Assembly: GCA_963842065.1 (NCBI GenBank)
Contig: CAWJEW010000006.1
Coordinates: 62,001-126,000, forward strand
Direction of reading: 5' to 3'
From: CAITWD01 sp963842065
GTDB lineage: Bacteria > Actinomycetota > Thermoleophilia > Miltoncostaeales > Miltoncostaeaceae
DNA length: 64,000 bases
Positions 1-8,775 of the stretch are shown here, in pieces (the stretch's first letter is position 1; the number at the start of each line of letters is the position of its first letter). The position numbers were made by a program, and so were the translations under genes. Below the pieces are notes generated by a model that was not told the origin of the DNA, made no database searches, and worked only from the letters and a program-made list of their open reading frames with translations.

Positions 1-371
1 GCCTGGACGAGTTGGCGGTGAGCACCCATTCAGCCGAGGCGCCGACCGCGCACGTCGTCGTCGCCGACAGCGAGGGCACGCGCCACCCGGGCTCAGGCTC
101 CGGCGACGGGCCCGTCAACGCGCTCATGCACGCGATCGACGCGGCGATCGGCACCACGGGCGTGCTCTTGGAGTACCAGGTGTCCGCCGTCACCGGGGGG
201 ACCGACGCGCTCGGCGAGGCACGGGTGGTGTGCGAGATCAACGGCCGCAACTACTCCGGCCAAGGCGTCTCAACCGATGTTCTGGAAGCAACTGCGGTCG
301 CGTACCTGCGGGCGGTGGACGCCAGTCGTCGCGCCGGGTACGGCGAGCGCGTGATGGCTGGGGGGGTGTGA
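1..371 (+). CDS. leuA: 2-isopropylmalate synthase, C-terminal part (partial)
   Basis: End of the enzyme that condenses acetyl-CoA with 2-oxoisovalerate, the first committed step of leucine synthesis. The frame is open to the left edge of the window, so the catalytic barrel lies upstream and only about 122 codons are seen. These form the leucine-binding regulatory domain: GSGSGDGPVNALMHAID and the region around INGRNYSGQGVSTDVLEA are its usual landmarks, and the family is normally feedback-inhibited by leucine. The stop lies five bases before leuC, so the two are probably co-transcribed. The same regulatory fold recurs at the end of the cimA product downstream. Confidence 0.93.
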   Translation, partial: LDELAVSTHSAEAPTAHVVVADSEGTRHPGSGSGDGPVNALMHAIDAAIGTTGVLLEYQVSAVTGGTDALGEARVVCEINGRNYSGQGVSTDVLEATAVAYLRAVDASRRAGYGERVMAGGV

Positions 372-376
372 CAGCG

Positions 377-1792
377 ATGGGCACAACGCTTTTTGAGAAG
401 GTGTGGGAAGGGCACGAAGTGCGCGCGGGCGGCCCGGACGGGCCCCCGCTGTTGTTCATCGACTTGCACCTGGTGCACGAGGTGACCTCGCCGCAGGCCT
501 TCGACGGGCTGCGCCTGGCCGGCCGCACGGTGCGCCGGCCCGACCGCACGATCGCCACCGTCGACCACAACGTGCCGACGATCGGCCGCGACAAGGAGAT
601 CGAGGACGTGCTCTCGCGAGCGCAGATCGAGGCCCTTGAGCGCAACTGCGCCGAGTTCGGGATCCCGCTGTTCTCAATTCGCTCGCCGCGCCAAGGCATC
701 GTCCACGTCATCGGCCCGGAGCTCGGGCTCACCCAGCCCGGCATGACCATCGTGTGCGGTGACTCCCACACCTCGACCCACGGTGCGTTCGGCGCGCTGG
801 CGTTCGGCATCGGAACCTCCGAGGTCGAACATGTCCTGGCGACCCAGACGCTCCCGCAAAGCCGGCCACGGACGATGCGCGTGCGCATCGAAGGTGAGCC
901 CGGACTGGGCGTCGGTGCGAAGGACCTGATCCTCGGGACCATCGGCCAGCTGGGCGTCGCCGGGGCGCAAGGGTACGTGGTCGAATACGCCGGCCCGGCG
1001 ATCCGCGCGCTGTCGATGGAAGGCCGCATGACGGTCTGCAACATGTCGATCGAGTGGGGCGCCCGTGCGGGGATGATCGCCCCCGATGAGACGACGTTCG
1101 CCTACGTTGAGGGCCGGCCGGCCGCACCCAAGGATTTCGCCGCGGCCGTCGAACAGTGGCGCGCGCTGCCGACCGATGCGGACGCGCGTTTCGATCGGGA
1201 GGAGGTCATCGACGCGGCCGCCATCGCGCCGATGGTCACCTGGGGCACCAACCCGGGTCAGGTCGCGCCCATCACCGGCCACATCCCGACCCCGGACGAT
1301 TTTGACGACCCCGTCGAGCGCGAGGGCGCCCGGCGTGCCCTGGAGTACATGGGCCTTTCGGGCGGCGAAGCGCTCGAGGACGTCGCCATCGACACGGTGT
1401 TCCTCGGCTCGTGCACCAATGGACGCATCGAGGATCTTAGGAGCGCGGCGAAGGTCATCGATGGCCGCCGGGTCGCAGACGGCATCCGCGCCATGGTCGT
1501 GCCGGGATCGATGCAGGTCAAGGCGCAGGCGGAGGCGGAGGGTCTGGACGACATCTTTCTCGCCGCCGGGTTTGAGTGGCGTGACGCGGGCTGCTCGATG
1601 TGTCTGGGCATGAACCCCGACATCCTGTCGCCCGGCGAGCGCTGTGCCTCGACCAGCAACCGCAACTTCGAGGGCCGACAGGGCGCCGGCGGGCGGACGC
1701 ACCTGGTCTCTCCGGCCATGGCGGCGGCGGCCGCGATCACGGGGCACCTCGTGGACGTGCGAACGCTCGACGTCGAACTGGCCAAGGCCTAA
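377..1792 (+). CDS. leuC: 3-isopropylmalate dehydratase large subunit
   Basis: Large subunit of isopropylmalate isomerase, an aconitase-family [4Fe-4S] enzyme that moves the hydroxyl group of 2-isopropylmalate; with LeuD it can also isomerise citramalate. The 471 residues match the family length. The cluster cysteines are visible as Cys346 (GSCTNG) and Cys406/Cys409 (GCSMCLGMNPD), and VDHNVPT and GDSHTSTHGAFGALAFGIGT are typical substrate-site segments. The ATG at 377 gives the standard amino end MGTTLFEKVWEGH; the frame stays open upstream, but that part overlaps leuA and has no family similarity. Confidence 0.97.
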   Translation: MGTTLFEKVWEGHEVRAGGPDGPPLLFIDLHLVHEVTSPQAFDGLRLAGRTVRRPDRTIATVDHNVPTIGRDKEIEDVLSRAQIEALERNCAEFGIPLFSIRSPRQGIVHVIGPELGLTQPGMTIVCGDSHTSTHGAFGALAFGIGTSEVEHVLATQTLPQSRPRTMRVRIEGEPGLGVGAKDLILGTIGQLGVAGAQGYVVEYAGPAIRALSMEGRMTVCNMSIEWGARAGMIAPDETTFAYVEGRPAAPKDFAAAVEQWRALPTDADARFDREEVIDAAAIAPMVTWGTNPGQVAPITGHIPTPDDFDDPVEREGARRALEYMGLSGGEALEDVAIDTVFLGSCTNGRIEDLRSAAKVIDGRRVADGIRAMVVPGSMQVKAQAEAEGLDDIFLAAGFEWRDAGCSMCLGMNPDILSPGERCASTSNRNFEGRQGAGGRTHLVSPAMAAAAAITGHLVDVRTLDVELAKA

Positions 1793-1801
1793 GGGGCGCC
1801 A

Positions 1802-2401
1802 ATGCAGCCATTTACCACCGTCACCGGCGTCGCGATGCCGCTGGACCGGGCCGACGTCGACACCGACCAGATCATCCCGAAGCAGTTCCTCAAGCGCATC
1901 GAGCGCACGGGTTTCGGCGAATTCCTGTTCTTCGACTGGCGCAAAGACGACGACTTCCCGCTCAACCGGCCCGAGTATGCGGGCGCGCGGATCCTGATCG
2001 CCGAGCGCAACTTCGGGTGCGGGTCGTCGCGCGAGCACGCCCCGTGGGCCCTTGAGGACTACGGCTTCCGTGCGGTCATCGCGCCGAGCCTGGCCGACAT
2101 TTTCCGCACGAACTGCACGAAGATCGGCCTTTTGCCGGTCGTGCTCACCGAGGCGCAGGTGCGGACCCTGATCGATCAGACCACCGCCGTGCCCGGAGCG
2201 ACGGTCACGGTCGACCTGACGGCCAACGAGGTCGTGGCGCCCGACGGTCAGCGCTTCCCGTTCGAGATCGAGCCGGATGTTCGCGACCGACTGCTCAACG
2301 GCTGGGACGACATCTCCCTGACGCTTGCCAACGATGAGTTGATTACCGCGTACGAGAACACCCGCGAGCGGTCGGGCCCGTCGACCGCAATGTTCGCCTG
2401 A
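1802..2401 (+). CDS. leuD: 3-isopropylmalate dehydratase small subunit
   Basis: Small (swivel-domain) subunit that completes the LeuCD isomerase. The 199 residues fit the family. Landmarks are the start MQPFTTVTGVAMPLDRADVD, the segment DTDQIIPKQFLKRIERTGFG, and NFGCGSSREHAPWAL, which contacts the substrate. It begins nine bases after the leuC stop, as expected for subunits made in equal amounts. A long inverted repeat starts at its stop codon and may end this transcript before leuB. Confidence 0.97.
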   Translation: MQPFTTVTGVAMPLDRADVDTDQIIPKQFLKRIERTGFGEFLFFDWRKDDDFPLNRPEYAGARILIAERNFGCGSSREHAPWALEDYGFRAVIAPSLADIFRTNCTKIGLLPVVLTEAQVRTLIDQTTAVPGATVTVDLTANEVVAPDGQRFPFEIEPDVRDRLLNGWDDISLTLANDELITAYENTRERSGPSTAMFA

Positions 2402-2450
2402 CCGCCTGCCCGCGCCGTCCGGGTGACCCCGGTCGGCACGGGCAGGCGGT
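2401..2450 (+). terminator. strong hairpin after leuD
   Basis: A perfect 12-base inverted repeat (ACCGCCTGCCCG at 2401-2412, CGGGCAGGCGGT at 2439-2450) encloses a second GC-rich inner stem. No T run follows, so this is a hairpin-only terminator or pausing site, a form often seen in high-GC bacteria. It separates leuCD from leuB, which has a possible -10 (TAGCCT, 2501-2506) of its own. Confidence 0.6.
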
Positions 2451-2533
2451 GCGCTCCCGACGGGTCGGTTGGACCGCGGGGCACGACGGGCGTCGGCTGC
2501 TAGCCTCGCCGCGTCGAACCAAGTCCACGACCG

Positions 2534-3604
2534 GTGTCGGAGGCGGCTGTGCGTGAGGTCAATGTTGTGGTGCTGCCGGGTGACGGGATCGGTCCCGAGG
2601 TCGTCGCCGAGGCGATCCGAGCCGTCGAGATCGTCGCCGCCGATGCCGACCTGTCAATCGCCTGGCGCGAGGAACTGATGGGCGGGTGCTCCATCGACGC
2701 CCACGGCAGCGCGCTGACCGAGCGGGTGCTGGCCGCGTGTCAGGCCGCTGACGCGGTCTTGCTGGGTGCGGTCGGCGGACCTAAGTGGGACACCACCGAC
2801 CCGACCAAACCCCGTCCCGAACAGGGCTTGCTCGGGCTCCGGTCCGGACTGGGCCTGTTCGCCAACCTGCGCCCGGTCAAGCCGTTGGAGGCGCTCTGGG
2901 ACGCGAGTCCCCTGCGCAGGGAGCGCATCGCGGGTACTGACCTGCTGGTCGTGCGTGAGCTCACCGGCGGGATCTACTTCGGTCCCCGGGGACGCGTCGG
3001 CGATCGTGCCTTCGACACCTGCGAGTACACGCGCGCCGAGATCGAGCGTGTCGCGGAAGTCGCCTTCGAGGCCGCCGCGGGCCGCCGCGGCAGGGTCACC
3101 TCGGTCGACAAGGCCAACGTCCTTGAGAGCTCGCGCCTCTGGCGCGAGGTGGTCAGCGACGTCGGTGCCCGTCACCCTGGCATCGAGCTCGATCACATCC
3201 TTGTCGACAACGCGGCGATGCAGCTGGTCAACCGCCCCGCCGACTTTGACGTGATCGTCACCGAGAACATGTTCGGCGACATCCTCAGCGACGAGGCGGC
3301 CATGATCACCGGTTCGATCGGCCTGCTGCCGTCGGCGAGCCTCGGCACGGGAACCGCCGGTTTGTACGAGCCGGTGCACGGATCCGCTCCGGATATCGCC
3401 GGCAAGGGCTGGTCGAACCCGATGGCGACGGTGCTCTCGGCCGCGATGATGCTGCGCTACTCGCTCGGGGCCCCCGACGCGGCGGATCGTCTGGAGGCCG
3501 CGGTCGCCAAGGCGCTCAACGACGGCGCGCGCGGACGGGACCTTGGTGGTGAGCTCGGAACGACACAGATCGGCGACCGGCTCGTGGAGCTGCTCGGTCG
3601 ATAG
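2534..3604 (+). CDS. leuB: 3-isopropylmalate dehydrogenase
   Basis: NAD-dependent oxidative decarboxylase of 3-isopropylmalate (leucine pathway); in the citramalate pathway the same enzyme type makes 2-oxobutyrate. The 356 residues show the isocitrate/isopropylmalate dehydrogenase pattern: VVLPGDGIGPEVV at the amino end, GAVGGPKWD, ELTGGIYFG, the catalytic VDKANVLESS segment and the metal/NAD region NMFGDILSDEAAMITGSIGL followed by YEPVHGSAPDIAGKG. The GTG at 2534 is the first start that keeps the nucleotide-binding strand at the usual distance. A 132-base gap with a hairpin precedes it. Confidence 0.97.
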   Translation: MSEAAVREVNVVVLPGDGIGPEVVAEAIRAVEIVAADADLSIAWREELMGGCSIDAHGSALTERVLAACQAADAVLLGAVGGPKWDTTDPTKPRPEQGLLGLRSGLGLFANLRPVKPLEALWDASPLRRERIAGTDLLVVRELTGGIYFGPRGRVGDRAFDTCEYTRAEIERVAEVAFEAAAGRRGRVTSVDKANVLESSRLWREVVSDVGARHPGIELDHILVDNAAMQLVNRPADFDVIVTENMFGDILSDEAAMITGSIGLLPSASLGTGTAGLYEPVHGSAPDIAGKGWSNPMATVLSAAMMLRYSLGAPDAADRLEAAVAKALNDGARGRDLGGELGTTQIGDRLVELLGR

Positions 3605-3605
3605 G

Positions 3606-3645
3606 CTGTAGCGCGTGTCCGCTCGCTGTAGCGCGTGTCCGCTCG
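3606..3645 (+). repeat. perfect tandem duplication of a 20-base unit
   Basis: The unit CTGTAGCGCGTGTCCGCTCG occurs twice head to tail (3606-3625, 3626-3645), starting just after the leuB stop, and part of it (GCGCGTGT) recurs a few bases further on. It lies upstream of the putative ilvE promoter. Perfect identity suggests a recent slippage duplication. Confidence 0.95.
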
Positions 3646-3657
3646 CGGGCGCGCGTG

Positions 3658-3687
3658 TTGTCGCCCGCGGGCATCCGGGGATAGTGT
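3658..3687 (+). promoter_or_regulatory. putative ilvE promoter
   Basis: TTGTCG at 3658-3663 and TAGTGT at 3682-3687, 18 bases apart, form a reasonable sigma70-type promoter. A transcript starting around 3694 would have a leader of about 35 bases with a Shine-Dalgarno GAGAGG at 3713-3718, ten bases before the ilvE ATG. This suggests that ilvE and cimA can be expressed apart from leuB. Confidence 0.45.
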
Positions 3688-3728
3688 TCGACGAATCGTC
3701 TACCGCGTCATCGAGAGGCCCAACCAAA

Positions 3729-4661
3729 ATGCAGGAAGCCGAGAAGATCTGGATGAACGGCTCGCTCGTGAACTGGGCGGATGCCCAGGTTCACGTGTTG
3801 TCGCACGCCCTTCACTACGGATCGTCGGTATTCGAGGGCATTCGGGCGTATGCCGCAGACGCGGGCACCGCGGTGTTCCATCTGCGCGAGCACCTCGAGC
3901 GCCTCGAGCGCTCGGCGGCGCTGTACTACATGCCGATCGGGTACAGCGTCGAGGAGCTGCGTCAGGCCGTTCACGACGTGATCGCCGCAAACGGGCTGCG
4001 GGCGTGCTACATCCGGCCGATCGTGTTTCGCGGGTATGGCGTGATGGGCCTGTTTCCGCTGGACGCGCCGGTCGATGTCGCGATCGCCGCATGGGAATGG
4101 GGGGCCTACCTGGGCGATGACGGGCTCAAGCACGGCATTCGCGCCAAGACGTCGACGTGGCGGCGCATCGGCAGCTCAACCATTCCGGCGACCGCCAAGG
4201 CCGGCGGTCAGTATCTCAACTCGATCCTCGCCAAGGTGGAGACGCAAAAGGCCGGCTACCAGGAGGCAATCCTCCTCAACGAGTCCGGCTACGTCGCCGA
4301 CGGCTCGGGCGAGAACATCTTCGTCGTGCGCCGCGGCCAGCTGATCACCCCGCCGGTCAACGCGTCGATCCTCGAGGGGATCACCCGCGCCACGATCATC
4401 GAGTTGGCGGCGGACGAGGGCATTCCGGTCATCGAGCGGGAGCTGGCGCGCGCCGAGCTCTACGTCGCCGACGAGGTGTTCGTGACGGGCACCGCTGCCG
4501 AGGTCTGCCCGATCAACGAGGTCGACGACCATCCGATCGGCGAGCCCGGTCCGATCACGCGGCGCCTGCAGGAGCGGTACTTCGCCGCGACGCTCGGCCG
4601 CGATCCGCGTTCTGCCGAGTGGCTCGACTACGTCGCCGTGCCCGAACAAGCCAAGCGGTAG
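3729..4661 (+). CDS. ilvE: branched-chain amino acid aminotransferase
   Basis: PLP fold-type IV transaminase that performs the last step of leucine, isoleucine and valine synthesis with glutamate as donor. The protein has 310 residues, typical for the family. Visible marks are the start region KIWMNGSLVNWADAQVHVLS, HALHYGSSVFEGIRAY, the active-site lysine in PATAKAGGQYLNS, and ESGYVADGSGENIFVVRRG. The ATG at 3729 is preceded by GAGAGG; the frame extends upstream to 3615, but that part runs through the 20-base repeat. It fits its neighbours, which make the oxo-acid substrates. Confidence 0.95.
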   Translation: MQEAEKIWMNGSLVNWADAQVHVLSHALHYGSSVFEGIRAYAADAGTAVFHLREHLERLERSAALYYMPIGYSVEELRQAVHDVIAANGLRACYIRPIVFRGYGVMGLFPLDAPVDVAIAAWEWGAYLGDDGLKHGIRAKTSTWRRIGSSTIPATAKAGGQYLNSILAKVETQKAGYQEAILLNESGYVADGSGENIFVVRRGQLITPPVNASILEGITRATIIELAADEGIPVIERELARAELYVADEVFVTGTAAEVCPINEVDDHPIGEPGPITRRLQERYFAATLGRDPRSAEWLDYVAVPEQAKR

Positions 4662-4664
4662 ACC

Positions 4665-6257
4665 ATGGACACGATCCTCCTCTATGACACGACGCTGCGA
4701 GACGGCCTGCAGCGTGAAGGCATGAGCTTGTCGGTCGACGAGCAGGTGGCGATCGCACGCCGGCTCGCCGACATCGGCATGCACTACATCGAGGCCGGTT
4801 TTCCGATGTCCAACCCCAAACACGCCGAGATGTTCGACGCGCTCGAGGGCATCGACGTGGCGCCGACCAAGATCGCCGCATTCGGCATGACCCGCCGCAA
4901 GGGCGTGGCGGCCGCCGACGATCCGGCCATGATCGGGCTCGCCGAGTGCTACGCGCCGGTGATCACGATCGTCGGCAAGACCTGGGACCTGCACATCGAG
5001 AAGGTCATCAAGGTCGACCGGGCCGAAAACCTGCGCATGATCGCCGACTCGGTGGCCTTCCTGGTTGCACAGGGCAAAGAGGTCATCTACGACGCGGAGC
5101 ATTTCTTCGACGCGTTCGCGGCGCACCGCGACTACGCGCTCGAGTGCCTGCGCATGGCCGAGGAGGCCGGTGCGCACTGGATCACGCTCTGCGACACCAA
5201 CGGTGCGACGCTGCCGGACGCGGTCGCCCACGCGGTGCGCACCGTGCGGGCCGCGCTGCCTGAGGCGGCGTTGGGGATCCACACCCACAACGACGCCGAG
5301 TGCGGGGTGGCGAACTCCCTGGCCGCGGTGGTCGAAGGTGCGCGCATGGTCCAGGGGACGATCAACGGCTACGGGGAGCGCTGCGGCAACGCCAACCTCG
5401 TGTCGATCATCCCGTCGCTGTCGCTGAAGATGGGCTTCGCCACGCTCCCAGACGACCGGATGGTCGAGCTGACCGCCGTGAGCCACTACGTCGCCGAGAC
5501 CGCCAACCTGCAGCCCGACAGCTGGGCGCCCTACGTTGGGCGCAACGCGTTCGCCCACAAGGGCGGCATGCACGTGGCCGGCATGCTGGCCGACGAACGG
5601 ACCTTCGAGCACATCGACCCCGCCGCAGTCGGCAACGAGCGCCATGTCCTGGTCAGCGAGCTCTCCGGGCGCGGCACGATCGTGGCCAAGGCGCAGGAGA
5701 TGGGCATCGACCTGTCCGAGGGCGACGACGTGCCCCGGATCCTGGCGCGGCTCAAGGAACTCGAGCACCAGGGCTACCACTTCGAGGTCGCCGACGCGTC
5801 GTTCGAACTGCTCATCGAGCGGGAGATCGGTATCTACCGGCCGCTGTTCACGCTGGAGCGGTTCCGGGTGGTCACCGAGAAGGTCGCCGATGGCCGCGTC
5901 TCGACCGAGGCGACGATCGCGCTCATCCACGAGGGTGAACGTGTCGAGGCGACCGGTTCGGGGAACGGTCCGATCAACGCCCTCGACACGGCCCTGCGCG
6001 CGGCGCTCGAGCCGCGGGTGCCGGAGCTGGCAGGGATCGAGCTGGTCAACTTCAAGGTCCGCATTCTCGACGAGGACAAGGGCACCGGCGCAACCACGCG
6101 CGTGCTACTGGACTCGTCCGACGGCGAGGAGACCTGGGGCGCGCTCGGGGTCAGCCACAACGTCATCGAGGCCTCGTGGGACGCCCTGATCGACAGCCTT
6201 GCCTACGGGGTGCGGCGTCGCAGCCGCCAGGCCGCCAGCAGCAGGTCCGCTTCGTGA
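4665..6257 (+). CDS. cimA: citramalate synthase
   Basis: LeuA-family enzyme that condenses acetyl-CoA with pyruvate to (R)-citramalate, giving a threonine-independent route to isoleucine. The 530 residues start with the DRE-TIM metal-binding motif LLYDTTLRDGLQREGMSL; GFPMSNPKH, ITIVGKTWDLHI, HTHNDAECGVANS and the NGYGERCGN loop follow. The last ~110 residues form the LeuA-type regulatory domain (TGSGNGPINALD). Long length, VGKTWDLH and position after ilvE favour CimA over LeuA or homocitrate synthase. LeuCD and LeuB, encoded just upstream, can carry citramalate on to 2-oxobutyrate. Confidence 0.92.
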   Translation: MDTILLYDTTLRDGLQREGMSLSVDEQVAIARRLADIGMHYIEAGFPMSNPKHAEMFDALEGIDVAPTKIAAFGMTRRKGVAAADDPAMIGLAECYAPVITIVGKTWDLHIEKVIKVDRAENLRMIADSVAFLVAQGKEVIYDAEHFFDAFAAHRDYALECLRMAEEAGAHWITLCDTNGATLPDAVAHAVRTVRAALPEAALGIHTHNDAECGVANSLAAVVEGARMVQGTINGYGERCGNANLVSIIPSLSLKMGFATLPDDRMVELTAVSHYVAETANLQPDSWAPYVGRNAFAHKGGMHVAGMLADERTFEHIDPAAVGNERHVLVSELSGRGTIVAKAQEMGIDLSEGDDVPRILARLKELEHQGYHFEVADASFELLIEREIGIYRPLFTLERFRVVTEKVADGRVSTEATIALIHEGERVEATGSGNGPINALDTALRAALEPRVPELAGIELVNFKVRILDEDKGTGATTRVLLDSSDGEETWGALGVSHNVIEASWDALIDSLAYGVRRRSRQAASSRSAS

Positions 6258-7393
6258 CGACCGGCCAGCCGCGGATCCCGCTTGCGAGGCCAGTGATCAC
6301 GGCGCGCGAGCGGGAACTCGTGCTGGAAGTGCTGGACTCGCGCCAGCTGTCGCTCGGCCCCATGCTCGCGCGTTTCGAGCGCGCGTGGGCCGAGCGGATT
6401 GGGGTGCGCCATGCGGTCGCCTGCTCGTCGGGCACCGCCGGCCTGCACATGTGTCTGCACGCCGCGGGTCTCGGCCCCGGTGACGAGGTGATCACCTCCT
6501 CGTTCTCCTTCGTCGCCTCAGCCAACGCGGTGCTGTTCACCGGCGCCGACGTCGTGTTTGCGGAGGTCGATCCGCAGACGTTCAACATGGATCCGGCGGC
6601 CGTCGAGGCCGCGATCACGCCGCGCACCAAGGCGCTGGTCATCGTCGACATCTTCGGATATCCCGCCGAGATCCCCGCCCTGGTCGACATCGCCAAGCGC
6701 CACCACCTGGCGATCGTCGAGGATGCCTGCCAAACCATCGACGGTGACTACGACGGCACGAAGCTCGGGGCCTGGGGCCACCCGGCCGTCTACGGCTTTT
6801 ACGCCAACAAGCAGCTCACCACCGCCGAGGGCGGGGTAATCCTGACCGATGACGACGCGCTGGCGGGCCTGCTCAAGAGCCTGTCCAACCAGGGCCGCAG
6901 CGACGACGGGGCCTGGCTGGTGCACTCGCGGCTCGGGTTCAACTACCGCCTGTCCGATGTGCATGCGGCGATCGGCGTCGGCCAGCTCGAGCACCTCGAC
7001 CAAATGCAGGCCGGGCGCGCGCGGGCTGCCGAGTGGTACCAGCAGCGTGTGCGCGAGATCCCGAACGTCGCGCCGATGTATTCGGGACCGCAGCGCCGGT
7101 CCTGGTTCGTCTACGCGCCGCGCCTGGCCCCCGGCATCGACCGCGACGCGGTGATCACCCAGCTCGACGAGCTCGGCATCTCCGCCAAGCCGTACCTGCC
7201 GTGCATCCACCTGCAGCCGTTCTACCGCGAGCAGTTTGGCTACCGGCCCGGCACGCTGCCGGTGACCGAGGCGATCAGCGCCTCCACGATCGCGCTGCCA
7301 TTCTTTGCCGAGATGACCGAAGACCAAGTCGACCAGGTCTGCACAGCGCTCGCGACGGTGCTCACCCGCGATCCCGCAGCGGTGGGGCGGTGA
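6254..7393 (+). CDS. DegT/DnrJ/EryC1/StrS family PLP aminotransferase
   Basis: Fold-type I PLP enzyme of the family that mostly transfers amino groups to nucleotide-linked keto-sugars. The 379 residues run from RIPLARPVITARERELV through CSSGTAGLHMCLHAAGLGPG and TSSFSFVASANAVLF to the active-site lysine in FYANKQLTTAEGG. The GTG at 6254 overlaps the cimA stop by four bases, so it is translationally coupled. No sugar-nucleotide genes are nearby; the setting is amino acid synthesis (cimA before, argH after), so the substrate cannot be named. Confidence 0.9.
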   Translation: MTTGQPRIPLARPVITARERELVLEVLDSRQLSLGPMLARFERAWAERIGVRHAVACSSGTAGLHMCLHAAGLGPGDEVITSSFSFVASANAVLFTGADVVFAEVDPQTFNMDPAAVEAAITPRTKALVIVDIFGYPAEIPALVDIAKRHHLAIVEDACQTIDGDYDGTKLGAWGHPAVYGFYANKQLTTAEGGVILTDDDALAGLLKSLSNQGRSDDGAWLVHSRLGFNYRLSDVHAAIGVGQLEHLDQMQAGRARAAEWYQQRVREIPNVAPMYSGPQRRSWFVYAPRLAPGIDRDAVITQLDELGISAKPYLPCIHLQPFYREQFGYRPGTLPVTEAISASTIALPFFAEMTEDQVDQVCTALATVLTRDPAAVGR

Positions 7394-8775
7394 ACGACGG
7401 CCCGCGGCTGTGGGGCGGACGCTTTGCCGGGGACCCGGCGGCGGCATTCGACCGGCTGAACGCGTCGTTTGCGGTCGACTCGCGCATGTGGGCGCAGGAC
7501 ATCGCCGGGTCCCGCGCGCACGCCCGGATGCTCGTCGCGACCGGCGTGCTCTCGGCGGGCGACGGACGTGCGATCGCCGACGGCCTTGACCGCGTCGAGG
7601 CCGAGTTCCGTGACGGGACCTTCGCCGTTCAGGCGTCGGACGAGGACATCCACACCGCCGTCGAGCGCCGGCTGACCGAGCTGGTCGGCGACGCCGGGCG
7701 GCGACTGCACACCGGCCGTAGCCGCAACGACCAGGTGGCGACCGACGTGCTGTTGTACCTGCGCGACGCCGTCGACGCGCAGCGCGCCGCGATCGGCGGG
7801 CTCGCCGCTGTGCTGCTGGATCAGGCGGAGCGGCACGTTGACGCGCTCCTGCCGGGATATACCCATCTGCAGCGCGCGCAGCCGGTGCGGCTGGCCCATC
7901 ACCTGCTGGCCTATGTACAGATGCTGATTCGCGATCACCGGCGCTTCGGCCAGGTGCGCGAGCACTCGCTGGCGGAATCGCCGCTCGGGTCCGGGGCGCT
8001 CTCGGGCGTCGGGTTCCCGATTGATCGCGAGCAGACCGCGGCCGAGCTCGGGTTCGCGCGCCCGAGCGCCAACAGCCTCGACAGTGTCGCGACGCGCGAC
8101 GCGCTGGCCGATTATCTGCATGCCGCGGCGACGTTTTGCGTCCATGTCTCGCGGCTCGGCGAGGAGCTCGTGCTGTGGGCGAGCGAGGAGGTCGGGTTCG
8201 TGGAACTCTCGGACGCCTTCACCTCTGGGTCCTCGATGCTCCCGCAAAAGAAGAACCCGGACGCCGCCGAGCTCGCGCGAGCGAAAGCGAGCCGGGTGAT
8301 CGCAGATTATGCGGGCCTGCAGACGCTGTTGGCGAAGCTCCCGCTCGCCTACAACAAGGATCTCCAGGAGGACAAGCACTTCCTGTTCGATGCCGTCGAC
8401 ACGCTGGACCTCCTCCTGCCCGCGTTGTCGGGAATGCTGGCCGAGGCCCGCTTTCGGACCGACCGCATGGCCGCCGCATGTCAGGACGGGTACCTTGCGG
8501 CGACCGACCTCGCCGATTACCTGGTGCGGGCGGGGTGGCCGTTTCGCCGGGCCCACGAGGCCGTCGGACAACTCGTGCGGGCGTGTCTTGCGCGGGGCGT
8601 CGGGCTCGCGGACGCGCACCCGGCCGAGATCGCGGCGGCCGGCCTCGAGGACCTCGCGCTGCCCGAACTGAGCGCCGGAGCCAGCGTCGAGGCCAAGATC
8701 TCCTACGGCGGGACATCCCGGGCACGGGTTGAGCAGCAGCTGGCGGCCGCCCGGGCCGAGGTCGCGCGATGGTAA
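7390..8775 (+). CDS. argH: argininosuccinate lyase
   Basis: Splits argininosuccinate into arginine and fumarate, the last step of arginine synthesis. The 461 residues show the fumarase/aspartase superfamily plan: LWGGRFAGDPAAAFDRLNAS at the amino end, HTGRSRNDQVATDVLLYLRD, HLQRAQPVRLAHHLLA and the signature loop GSSMLPQKKNPDAAELARAK. The GTG at 7390 shares GTGA with the preceding stop. No other arginine genes are in the window, and nothing suggests decay. Confidence 0.96.
   Translation: MNDGPRLWGGRFAGDPAAAFDRLNASFAVDSRMWAQDIAGSRAHARMLVATGVLSAGDGRAIADGLDRVEAEFRDGTFAVQASDEDIHTAVERRLTELVGDAGRRLHTGRSRNDQVATDVLLYLRDAVDAQRAAIGGLAAVLLDQAERHVDALLPGYTHLQRAQPVRLAHHLLAYVQMLIRDHRRFGQVREHSLAESPLGSGALSGVGFPIDREQTAAELGFARPSANSLDSVATRDALADYLHAAATFCVHVSRLGEELVLWASEEVGFVELSDAFTSGSSMLPQKKNPDAAELARAKASRVIADYAGLQTLLAKLPLAYNKDLQEDKHFLFDAVDTLDLLLPALSGMLAEARFRTDRMAAACQDGYLAATDLADYLVRAGWPFRRAHEAVGQLVRACLARGVGLADAHPAEIAAAGLEDLALPELSAGASVEAKISYGGTSRARVEQQLAAARAEVARW

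Noticed and set aside
230..376. Extended leuC start upstream of 377
   Set aside because: The extra residues overlap leuA, are Arg-rich and have no counterpart in LeuC.
3615..3728. Extended ilvE start
   Set aside because: It would translate the 20-base repeat and the promoter; the ATG at 3729 has a ribosome site and family-like start.
8769..8775. Seven-base overlap of argH and aag as something unusual
   Set aside because: Short overlaps are the rule in this genome; it only indicates coupled translation.
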